A stretch of DNA of 64,000 nt, from positions 53,381,025 to 53,445,024 of the forward strand of contig OX344763.1 in assembly GCA_947034895.1 (NCBI GenBank), written 5' to 3'. The stretch's first letter is position 1, and the number at the start of each line of letters is the position of its first letter. The notes below the pieces were generated by a model. That model did no database searches. It was not told the origin of the DNA and saw nothing but the letters and a program-made list of their open reading frames with translations. The position numbers and the translations under genes were made by a program. Source of the stretch: Rhytidiadelphus loreus. Lineage: Eukaryota; Streptophyta; Bryopsida; Hypnales; Hylocomiaceae. Below are positions 40,524 through 52,420 of the stretch, in pieces.

Positions 40524-43500
40524 TTTTTCTATAACATGAAAATACAACGCAAGGTTCGTGCATCAATTTCTAATCTAACGTCCAAGGTTATTCTATAATA
40601 CCACCAAATGAATATTTCTTTGGATATATGGATTTAAGAATAATTGCCACTTGCACCACATGTTTGCACATTCTTTTTCACTTGAATTTCATGAGTTCCA
40701 ATTTTTTAGGACATGAAAGTTCAACGCAAGGTTCGTGCATCAATTTCTAATTTAAAGTTCAAGGTCATTCAATTTTACCAGCAAATGAATATTTCTTTGG
40801 ATATCTGAATTTAGAAGAATTGCTACTTGCACCACATGTTTGCACATTCTTTTTCACTTGAATTTCATGAGTTCCAATTCTCCATAACATGAAAGTACAG
40901 CGCAAGGTTCGTGCATCAATTTCTAATTTCACATTCTAGGTCATTCAATGTTACCACCCAACGAATATTTCTTTGGATATTTGGATTTAAGAAGAATTGC
41001 TACTTGCACCACATGTTTGCACATTCTTTTTCACTTGAATTTCATGAGTTCCAATTTTCTAGGACATGAAAGTTCAACGCAAGGTTCGTGCATCAATTTC
41101 TAATTTAACGTTAAAGGTCATTCAATGTTACCACCAAATGAATATTCTTTTCGATATTTGGATTTAAGAAGAATTGCAACTTGCACCACATGGTTGTACA
41201 TTCTTTCTCACTAGAAATTCATGAATTGCAATTTTCTATAACATGAAAATACAGCGCAAGGTTCGTGCATCAATTTCTAATTTAACGTTCAAGGTCATTC
41301 AATGTCACCGCCAAATTAATATTTCTTTGGATATTTGGATTTAAGAAGAATTGCCACTTGCACCACAAGTTTGCACATTCTTTTTCACTTGAATTTCATG
41401 AGTTCTAATTTTCTATAACATGAAAATACAGCGCAAGGTTCGTGCATCAATTTCTAATTTAACGTTCAAGGTCATTCAATGTTACCACCAAATGAATATT
41501 TTTTTCGATATTTGGATTTAAGAAGAATTGCAACTTGCACCACATGTTTGCACATTCTTTCTCACTTGAAATTCATGAATTGCAATTTTCTATAACATGA
41601 AAATACAGCGCAAGGTTCGTGCATCAATTTCTAATCTAACGTCCAAGGTCATTCAATGTTACCACCAAATGAATATTTTTTTCGATATTTGGATTTAAGA
41701 ATAATTGCCACTTGCACCACATGTTTGCACATTCTTTTTCACTTGAATTTCATGAGTTCCAATTTTCTACGACATGAAAGTTCAACGCAAGGTTCGTGCA
41801 TCAATTTCTAATTTAAAGTTCAAGGTCATTCAATTTTACCAGCAAATGAATATTTCTTTGGATATCTGAATTTAGAAGAATTGCTACTTGCACCACATGT
41901 TTGCACATTCTTTTTCACTTGAATTTCATGAGTTCCAATTTTCTAGGACATGAAAGTACAGCGCAAGGTTCGTGCATCAATTTCTAATTTAACATTCTAG
42001 GTCATTCAATGTTACCACCCAAGGAATATTTCTTTGGATATTTGGATTTAAGAAGAATTGCTACTTGCACCACATGTTTGCACATTCTTTTTCACTTGAA
42101 TTTCATGAGTTCTATTTTTCTATAACATGAAAATACAACGCAAGGTTCGTGCATCAATTTCTAATTTAACGTCCAAGGTTATTCAATAATACCACCCAAT
42201 GAATATTTCTTTGGATATATGGATTTAAGAATAATTGCCACTTGCACCACATGTTTGCACATTCTTTTTCACTTGAATTTCATGAGTTCCAATTTTCTAG
42301 GACATGAAAGTTCAACGCAAGGTTCGTGCATCAATTTCTAATTTAAAGTTCAAGGTCATTCAATTTTACCAGCAAATGAATATTTCTTTGGATATCTGAA
42401 TTTAGAAGAATTGCTACTTGCACCACATGTTTGCACATTCTTTTTCACTTGAAATTCATGAATTGCAATTTTCTATAACATGAAAATCCAGCGCAAGGTT
42501 CGTGCATCAATTTCTAATCTAACGTCCAAGGTCATTCAATGATACCACCAAATGAATATTTCTTTGGATATTTGGATTTAAGAAGAATTGCCACTTGCAC
42601 CACATGTTTGCACATTCTTTTTCACTTGAATTTCATGAGTTCCAATTTTCTATGACATGAAAGTACAGCGCAAGGTTCGTGCATCAATTTCTAATTTAAC
42701 ATTCTAGGTCATTCAATGTTACCACCCAAGGAATATTTCTTTGGATATTTGGATTTAAGAAGAATTGCTACTTGCACCACATGTTTGCACATTCTTTTTC
42801 ACTTGAATTTCATGAGTTCTAATTTTCTATAACATGAAAATCCAGCGCAAGGTTCGTGCATCAATTTCTAATTTAACGTCCAAGGTTATTCAATAATACC
42901 ACCAAATGAATATTTCTTTGGATATATGGATTTAAGAATAATTGCGACTTGCACCACATGTTTGCACATTCTTTTTCACTTGAATTTCATGAGTTCTAAT
43001 TTTCTATAACATGAAAATACTGCGCAAGGTTCGTGCATCAATTTCTAATTTAACGTCCAAGGTTATTCAATAATACCACCAAATGAATATTTCTTTGGAT
43101 ATATGGATTTAAGAGTAATTGCCACTTGCACCACATGTTTGCACATTCTTTTTCACTTGAATTTCATGAGTTCCAATTTTCTAGGACATGAAAGTTCAAC
43201 GCAAGGTTCGTGCATCAATTTCTAATTTAACGTTAAAGGTCATTCAATGTTACCACCAAATGAATATTCTTTTCGATATTTGGATTTAAGAAGAATTGCA
43301 ACTTGCACCACATGGTTGTACATTCTTTCTCACTTGAAATTCATGAATTGCAATTTTCTATAACATGAAAATACAGCGCAAGGTTCGTGCATCAATTTCT
43401 AATTTAACGTTCAAGGTCATTCAATGTCACCGCCAAATTAATATTTCTTTGGATATTTGGATTTAAGAAGACTTGCCACTTGCACCACAAGTTTGCACAT

Positions 43501-44081
43501 TCTTTTTCACTTGAATTTCATGAGTTCTAATTTTCTATAACATGAAAATACAGCGCAAGGTTCGTGCATCAATTTCTAATTTAACGTCCAAGGTTATTCA
43601 AAAATACCACCAAATGAATATTTTTTTCGATATTTGGATTTAAGAAGAATTGCAACTTGCACCACATGTTTGCACATTCTTTCTCACTTGAAATTCATGA
43701 ATTGCAATTTTCTATAACATGAAAATACAGCGCAAGGTTCGTGCATCAATTTCTAATCTAACGTCCAAGGTCATTCAATGTTACCACCAAATGAATATTT
43801 TTTTCGATATTTGGATTTAAGAATAATTGCCACTTGCACCACATGTTTGCACATTCTTTTTCACTTGAATTTCATGAGTTCCAATTTTCTACGACATGAA
43901 AGTTCAACGCAAGGTTCGTGCATCAATTTCTAATTTAAAGTTCAAGGTCATTCAATTTTACCAGCAAATGAATATTTCTTTGGATATCTGAATTTAGAAG
44001 AATTGCTACTTGCACCACATGTTTGCACATTCTTTTTCACTTGAATTTCATGAGTTCCAATTTTCTAGGACATGAAAGTAC
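39130..44081 (+). repeat. 28-mer higher-order repeat, left copy (4,952 bp)
   Basis: Twenty-eight monomers containing four tracer deletions, hence 4,956 minus 4. Repeated at 44,082-48,775. Marks 4,952 bp apart include TTCTTGAG 40,334/45,286, TTTTTCTATA 40,524/45,476 and 42,115/47,067, CACTAGAAATTC about 41,209/46,161, AAGAGTAATTG about 43,112/48,064, AAGACTTGCC about 43,469/48,421, and the tracer deletions 40,813/45,765, 41,874/46,826 and 42,404/47,356. Internally 41,060-41,988 is itself repeated at 43,182-44,110 at an offset of 2,122 bp (12 monomers minus two deletions), so the unit is nested. Confidence 0.93.
40524..41104 (+). repeat. 12-mer higher-order unit, third copy, partial
   Basis: Continues the 12-mer order (TTTTTCTATA, tracer with deletion at about 40,813, TTTCACATTCTAGG) until about 41,104. 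There the second copy has CTAAAGTTCAAGG and this one has TTAACGTTAAAGG. From here the array follows the second half of the 28-mer unit. Confidence 0.88.
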
Positions 44082-47000
44082 AGCGCAAGGTTCGTGCATC
44101 AATTTCTAATCTAACGTCCAAGGTCATTCAATGATACCACCAAATGAATATTTCTTTGGATATTTGGATTTAAGAATAATTGCCACTTGCACCACATGTT
44201 TGCACATTCTTTTTCACTTGAATTTCATGAGTTCCAATTTTCTATGACATGAAAGTACAGCGCAAGGTTCGTGCATCAATTTCTAATTTAACATTCTAGG
44301 TCATTCAATGTTACCACCCAAGGAATATTTCTTTGGATATTTGGATTTAAGAAGAATTGCTACTTGCACCACATGTTTGCACATTCTTTTTCACTTGAAT
44401 TTCATGAGTTCTAATTTTCTATAACATGAAAATCCAGCGCAAGGTTCGTGCATCAATTTCTAATTTAACGTCCAAGGTTATTAAATAATACCACCAAATG
44501 AATATTTCTTTGGATATATGGATTTAAGAATAATTGCCACTTGCACCACATGTTTGCACATTCTTTCTCACTTGAATTTCATGAGTTCCAATTTTCTAGG
44601 ACATGAAAATACAACGCAATGTTCGTGCATCAATTTCTAATTTAACGTCCAAGGTTATTCAATAATACCACCAAATGAATATTTCTTTCGATATTTGGAT
44701 TTAAGAATAATTGCCACTTGCACCACATGTTTGCACATTCTTTTTCACTTGAATTTCATGAGTTCTAATTTTCTATAACATGAAAATACTGCGCAAGGTT
44801 CGTGCATCAATTTCTAATTTAACGTCCAAGGTTATTCAATAATACCACCAAATGAATATTTCTTTGGATATATGGATTTAAGAACAATTGCCACTTGCAC
44901 CACATGTTTGCACATTCTTTTTCACTTGAATTTCATGAGTTCCAATTTTCTAGGACATGAAAGTTCAACGCAAGGTTCGTGCATCAATTTCTAATTTAAC
45001 GTTCAAGGTCATTCAATGTTACCACCAAATGAATATTCTTTTCGATATTTGGATTTAAGAAGAATTGCAACTTGCACCACATGTTTGCACATTCTTTCTC
45101 ACTTGAAATTCATGAATTGCAATTTTCTATAACATGAAAATCCAGCGCAAGGTTCGTGCATCAATTTCTAATCTAACGTCCAAGGTCATTCAATGATACC
45201 ACAGAATGAATATTTCTTTGGATATTTGAATTTAAGAAGAATTGCCACTTGCACCACATGTTTGCACATTCTTTTTCACTTGAATTTCTTGAGTTCTAAT
45301 TTTCTATAACATGAAAATACTGCGCAAGGTTCGTGCATCAATTTCTAATTTAACGTCCAAGGTTATTCAATAATACCAGCAAATGAATATTTCTTTGGAT
45401 ATTTGGATTTAAGAAGAATTGCTACTTGCACCACATGTTTGCACATTCTTTTTCACTTGAATTTCATGAGTTCTATTTTTCTATAACATGAAAATACAAC
45501 GCAAGGTTCGTGCATCAATTTCTAATCTAACGTCCAAGGTTATTCTATAATACCACCAAATGAATATTTCTTTGGATATATGGATTTAAGAATAATTGCC
45601 ACTTGCACCACATGTTTGCACATTCTTTTTCACTTGAATTTCATGAGTTCCAATTTTTTAGGACATGAAAGTTCAACGCAAGGTTCGTGCATCAATTTCT
45701 AATTTAAAGTTCAAGGTCATTCAATTTTACCAGCAAATGAATATTTCTTTGGATATCTGAATTTAGAAGAATTGCTACTTGCACCACATGTTTGCACATT
45801 CTTTTTCACTTGAATTTCATGAGTTCCAATTCTCCATAACATGAAAGTACAGCGCAAGGTTCGTGCATCAATTTCTAATTTCACATTCTAGGTCATTCAA
45901 TGTTACCACCCAACGAATATTTCTTTGGATATTTGGATTTAAGAAGAATTGCTACTTGCACCACATGTTTGCACATTCTTTTTCACTTGAATTTCATGAG
46001 TTCCAATTTTCTAGGACATGAAAGTTCAACGCAAGGTTCGTGCATCAATTTCTAATTTAACGTTAAAGGTCATTCAATGTTACCACCAAATGAATATTCT
46101 TTTCGATATTTGGATTTAAGAAGAATTGCAACTTGCACCACATGGTTGTACATTCTTTCTCACTAGAAATTCATGAATTGCAATTTTCTATAACATGAAA
46201 ATACAGCGCAAGGTTCGTGCATCAATTTCTAATTTAACGTTCAAGGTCATTCAATGTCACCGCCAAATTAATATTTCTTTGGATATTTGGATTTAAGAAG
46301 AATTGCCACTTGCACCACAAGTTTGCACATTCTTTTTCACTTGAATTTCATGAGTTCTAATTTTCTATAACATGAAAATACAGCGCAAGGTTCGTGCATC
46401 AATTTCTAATTTAACGTTCAAGGTCATTCAATGTTACCACCAAATGAATATTTTTTTCGATATTTGGATTTAAGAAGAATTGCAACTTGCACCACATGTT
46501 TGCACATTCTTTCTCACTTGAAATTCATGAATTGCAATTTTCTATAACATGAAAATACAGCGCAAGGTTCGTGCATCAATTTCTAATCTAACGTCCAAGG
46601 TCATTCAATGTTACCACCAAATGAATATTTTTTTCGATATTTGGATTTAAGAATAATTGCCACTTGCACCACATGTTTGCACATTCTTTTTCACTTGAAT
46701 TTCATGAGTTCCAATTTTCTACGACATGAAAGTTCAACGCAAGGTTCGTGCATCAATTTCTAATTTAAAGTTCAAGGTCATTCAATTTTACCAGCAAATG
46801 AATATTTCTTTGGATATCTGAATTTAGAAGAATTGCTACTTGCACCACATGTTTGCACATTCTTTTTCACTTGAATTTCATGAGTTCCAATTTTCTAGGA
46901 CATGAAAGTACAGCGCAAGGTTCGTGCATCAATTTCTAATTTAACATTCTAGGTCATTCAATGTTACCACCCAAGGAATATTTCTTTGGATATTTGGATT

Positions 47001-48775
47001 TAAGAAGAATTGCTACTTGCACCACATGTTTGCACATTCTTTTTCACTTGAATTTCATGAGTTCTATTTTTCTATAACATGAAAATACAACGCAAGGTTC
47101 GTGCATCAATTTCTAATTTAACGTCCAAGGTTATTCAATAATACCACCCAATGAATATTTCTTTGGATATATGGATTTAAGAATAATTGCCACTTGCACC
47201 ACATGTTTGCACATTCTTTTTCACTTGAATTTCATGAGTTCCAATTTTCTAGGACATGAAAGTTCAACGCAAGGTTCGTGCATCAATTTCTAATTTAAAG
47301 TTCAAGGTCATTCAATTTTACCAGCAAATGAATATTTCTTTGGATATCTGAATTTAGAAGAATTGCTACTTGCACCACATGTTTGCACATTCTTTTTCAC
47401 TTGAAATTCATGAATTGCAATTTTCTATAACATGAAAATCCAGCGCAAGGTTCGTGCATCAATTTCTAATCTAACGTCCAAGGTCATTCAATGATACCAC
47501 CAAATGAATATTTCTTTGGATATTTGGATTTAAGAAGAATTGCCACTTGCACCACATGTTTGCACATTCTTTTTCACTTGAATTTCATGAGTTCCAATTT
47601 TCTATGACATGAAAGTACAGCGCAAGGTTCGTGCATCAATTTCTAATTTAACATTCTAGGTCATTCAATGTTACCACCCAAGGAATATTTCTTTGGATAT
47701 TTGGATTTAAGAAGAATTGCTACTTGCACCACATGTTTGCACATTCTTTTTCACTTGAATTTCATGAGTTCTAATTTTCTATAACATGAAAATCCAGCGC
47801 AAGGTTCGTGCATCAATTTCTAATTTAACGTCCAAGGTTATTCAATAATACCACCAAATGAATATTTCTTTGGATATATGGATTTAAGAATAATTGCGAC
47901 TTGCACCACATGTTTGCACATTCTTTTTCACTTGAATTTCATGAGTTCTAATTTTCTATAACATGAAAATACTGCGCAAGGTTCGTGCATCAATTTCTAA
48001 TTTAACGTCCAAGGTTATTCAATAATACCACCAAATGAATATTTCTTTGGATATATGGATTTAAGAGTAATTGCCACTTGCACCACATGTTTGCACATTC
48101 TTTTTCACTTGAATTTCATGAGTTCCAATTTTCTAGGACATGAAAGTTCAACGCAAGGTTCGTGCATCAATTTCTAATTTAACGTTAAAGGTCATTCAAT
48201 GTTACCACCAAATGAATATTCTTTTCGATATTTGGATTTAAGAAGAATTGCAACTTGCACCACATGGTTGTACATTCTTTCTCACTTGAAATTCATGAAT
48301 TGCAATTTTCTATAACATGAAAATACAGCGCAAGGTTCGTGCATCAATTTCTAATTTAACGTTCAAGGTCATTCAATGTCACCGCCAAATTAATATTTCT
48401 TTGGATATTTGGATTTAAGAAGACTTGCCACTTGCACCACAAGTTTGCACATTCTTTTTCACTTGAATTTCATGAGTTCTAATTTTCTATAACATGAAAA
48501 TACAGCGCAAGGTTCGTGCATCAATTTCTAATTTAACGTTCAAGGTCATTCAATGTTACCACCAAATGAATATTTTTTTCGATATTTGGATTTAAGAAGA
48601 ATTGCAACTTGCACCACATGTTTGCACATTCTTTCTCACTTGAAATTCATGAATTGCAATTTTCTATAACATGAAAATACAGCGCAAGGTTCGTGCATCA
48701 ATTTCTAATCTAACGTCCAAGGTCATTCAATGTTACCACCAAATGAATATTTTTTTCGATATTTGGATTTAAGAA
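44082..48775 (+). repeat. 28-mer higher-order repeat, right copy
   Basis: Second copy of the 28-mer block. The match is lost at about 48,775, where this copy has AAGAAGAATTGCGAC and the left copy AAGAATAATTGCCAC (43,823). The only clustered difference I noticed within the block is at 48,540-48,556 against 43,588-43,604. The junction monomer beginning at 44,067 is a hybrid: its first part resembles 41,945 and its remainder 39,130 onward. Confidence 0.92.
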
Positions 48776-51700
48776 GAATTGCGACTTGCACCACATGTTT
48801 GCACATTTTTTCTCACTTGAATTTCATGAGTTCTAATATTCTATAACATGAAAATACAGCGCAAGGTTCGTGCATCAATTTCTAATTTAACGTTCACGGT
48901 CATTCAATGTCACCGCCAAATTAATATTTCTTTGGATATTTGGATTTAAGAAGAATTGCCACTTGCACCACATGTTTGCACATTCTTTTTCACTTGAATT
49001 TCATGAGTTCTAATTTTCTATAACATGAAAATACAGCGCAAGGTTCGTGCATCAATTTCTAATCTAACGTCCAAGGTCATTCAATGATACCACCAAATGA
49101 ATATTTTTTTCGATATTTGGATTTAAAAAGAATTGCAACTTGCACCACATGTTTGCACATTCTTTTTCACTTGAATTTCATGAGTTCTAATTTTCTATAA
49201 CATGAAAATACAGCGCAAGGTTCATCCATCAATTTCTAATCTAACGTCCAAGGTCATTCAATGATACCACCAAATGAATATTTCTTTGGATATTTGGATT
49301 TAAGAAGAATTGCCACTTGCACCACATGTTTGCACATTCTTTTTCACTTGAATTTCATGAGTTCTAATTTTCTATAACATGAAAATACAGCGCAAGGTTC
49401 GTGCATCAATTTCTAATTTAACGTTCAAGGTCATTCAATGTCACCGCCAAATTAATATTTCTTTGGATATTTGGATTTAAGAAGAATTGCCACTTGCACC
49501 ACAAGTTTGCACATTCTTTTTCACTTGAATTTCATGAGTTCTAATTTTCTATAACATGAAAATACAGCGCAGGGTTCGTGCATCAATTTCTAATTTAACG
49601 TTCAAGGTCATTCAATGTTACCACCAAATGAATACTTTTTTCGATATTTGGATTTAAGAAGAATTGCAACTTGCACCACATGTTTGCACATTCTTTCTCA
49701 CTTGAAATTCATGAATTGCAATTTTCTATAACATGAAAATACAGCGCAAGGTTCGTGCATCAATTTCTAATCTAACGTCCAAGGTCATTCAATGATACCA
49801 CCGAATGAATATTTTTTTCGATATTTGGATTTAAGAAGAATTGCAACTTGCACCACATGTTTGCACATTCTTTCTCACTTGAAATTCATGAATTGCAATT
49901 TTCTATAACATGAAAATACAGCGCAAGGTTCGTACATCAATTTCTAATCTAACGTCCAAGGTCATTCAATGATACCACCAAATGAATATTTCTTTGGATA
50001 TTTGGATTTAAGAAGAATTGCCACTTGCACCACATGTTTGCACATTCTTTTTCACTTGAATTTCATGAGTTCTAATTTTCTATAACATGAAAATACAGCG
50101 CAAGGTTCGTGCATCAATTTCTAATTTAACGTTCAAGGTCATTCAATGTCACCGCCAAATTAATATTTCTTTGGATATTTGGATTTAAGAAGAATTGCCA
50201 CTTGCACCACAAGCTTGCACATTCTTTTTCACTTGAATTTCATGAGTTCTAATTTTCTATAACATGAAAATACAGCGCAAGGTTCGTGCATCAATTTCTA
50301 ATTTAACGTCCAAGGTCATTCAATGGTACCACCAAATGAATATTTCTTTGGATATTTGGATTTAAGAAGAGTTGCTACTTGCACCACATGATTGCACATT
50401 CTTTTTCACTTGAATTTCATGAGGTCCAATTTTCTAGGACATGAGAGTACAACGCAAGGTTCGAGCATCAATTTCTAATTTAACGTTCAGGGTCATTCAA
50501 TGTCACCGCCAAATGAATATTTCTTTGGATATTTGGATTTAAGAAGAATTGCCACTTGCACCACATGTTTGCACATTCTTTTTCACTTGAATTTCATGAG
50601 TTCTAATTTTCTATAACATGAAAATACAGCGCAAGGTTCGTGCATCAATTTCTAATTTAACGTCCAAGGTTATTCAATAATACCACCAAATGAATATTTC
50701 TTTGGATATATGGATTAAAGAATAATTGCCACTTGCACCACATGTTTGCACATTCTTTTTCACTTGAATTTCATGAGTTCCAATTCTCCATAACATGAAA
50801 GTACAGCGCAAGGTTCGTGCATTAATTTCTAATCTAACGTTGAAGGTCATTCAATGTTACCACCAAATGAATATTTTTTTCGATAATTGGATTTAAGAAT
50901 AATTGCCACTTGCACCACATGTTTGCACATTCTTTTTCACTTGAATTTCATGAGTCCCAATTTTCTAGGACATGAAAGTTCAACGCAAGGTTCGTGCATC
51001 AATTTCTAATTTAACGTTCAAGGTCATTCAATGTCACCGCCAAATTAATATTTCTTTGGATATTTGGATTTAAGAAGAATTGCCACTTGCACCACATGAT
51101 TGCACATTCTTTTTCACTTGAATTTCATGAGGTCCAATTTTCTGGGACATGAGAGTACAACGCAAGGTTCGAGCATCAATTTCTAATTTAACGTTCAAGG
51201 TCATTCAATGTCACAGCCGAATGAATATTTCTTTGGATATTTGGATTTAAGAAGAATTGCCACTTGCACCACAAGTTTGCACATTCTTTTTCACTTGAAT
51301 TTCATGTGTTCCAATTTTCTAGGACATGAAAGTTCAACGCAAGGTTCGTGCATCAATTTCTAATTTAACGTTCAAGGTCATTCAATGTCACAGCCCAATG
51401 AATATTTCTTTGGATATTTGGATTTAAGAAGAATTGCCACTTGCACCACATGTTTGTACATTCTTTTTCACTTGAATTTCATGAGTTCCAATTTTCTATG
51501 ACATGAAAGTTCAACGCAAGGTTCGTGCATCAATTTCTAATTTAACGTCCAAGGTTATTCAATAATACCACCGAATGAATATTTCTTTGTATATATGGAT
51601 TTAAGAAGAATTGCCACTTGCACCACATGTTTGCACATTCTTTTTCACTTGAATTTCATGAGTTCCAATTTTCTAGGACATGAAAGTTCAACGCAAGGTT

Positions 51701-52420
51701 CGTGCATCAATTTCTAATTTAACGTTCAAGGTCATTCAATGTCACCGCCAAATTAATATTTCTTTGGATATTTGGATTTAAGACGAATTGCCACTTGCAC
51801 CACATGATTGCACATTCTTTTTCACTTGAATTTCATGAGGTCCAATTTTCTGGGACATGAGAGTACAACGCAAGGTTCGAGCATCAATTTCTAATTTAAC
51901 GTTCAAGGTCATTCAATGTCACAGCCAAATGAATATTTCTTTGGATATTTGGATTTAAGAAGAATTGCCACTTGCACCACAAGTTTGCACATTCTTTTTC
52001 ACTTGAATTTCATGTGTTCCAATTTTCTAGGACATGAAAGTTCAACGCAAGGTTCGTGCATCAATTTCTAATTTAAAGTTCGAGGTCATTCAATGTCACA
52101 GCCCAATGAATATTTCTTTGGATATTTGGATTTAAGAAGAATTGCCACTTGCACCACATGTTTGCACATTCTTTTTCACTTGAATTCCATGAGTTCCAAT
52201 TTTTTATGACATGAAAGTACAACGCAAGGTTCGTGCATCAATTTCTAATTTAACGTCCAAGGTTATTCAATAATACCACCGAATGAATATTTCTTTGGAT
52301 ATATGGATTTAAGAATAATTGCCACTTGCACCACATGTTTGCACATTCTTTTTCACTTGAATTTCATGAGTTCCAATTTTCTAGGACATGAAAGTTCAAC
52401 GCAAGGTTCGTGCATCAATT
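48776..52420 (+). repeat. Mixed monomers with four-monomer-offset similarities
   Basis: About 49,320-49,560 resembles 50,030-50,260 at an offset of 708 bp (CACAAGTTTGC at about 49,499 against CACAAGCTTGC at 50,207; the change creates AAGCTT). About 50,960-51,330 resembles 51,670-52,040 at 708 bp (TTCTGGGACATGAGAG at 51,141 and 51,849). Private changes include GGTTCATCCATC near 49,220 and TTTGTATATATGG near 51,588. There is no non-satellite content. Confidence 0.8.

Larger units (their letters stand above)
36361..47370 (+). repeat. Tracer monomer variant with a single-base deletion, nine copies
   Basis: A linked haplotype, CAATTTTACCAGCAAATG plus GATATCTGAATTTAGAAG (one A missing from TTTAAGAAG), occurs only here. 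The deletion lies near 36,390, 38,690, 40,813, 41,874, 42,404, 43,996, 45,765, 46,826 and 47,356. These spacings (2,300, 2,123, 1,061, 530, 1,592, 1,769, 1,061 and 530) match the 12-mer and 28-mer organisation. All nine are best read as copies of one mutated monomer. Confidence 0.9.

Noticed and set aside
50207..50220. AAGCTT site as a functional boundary
   Set aside because: It is a single-base variant of CACAAGTTTGCAC, seen again at about 57,820. It is useful as a restriction landmark only.
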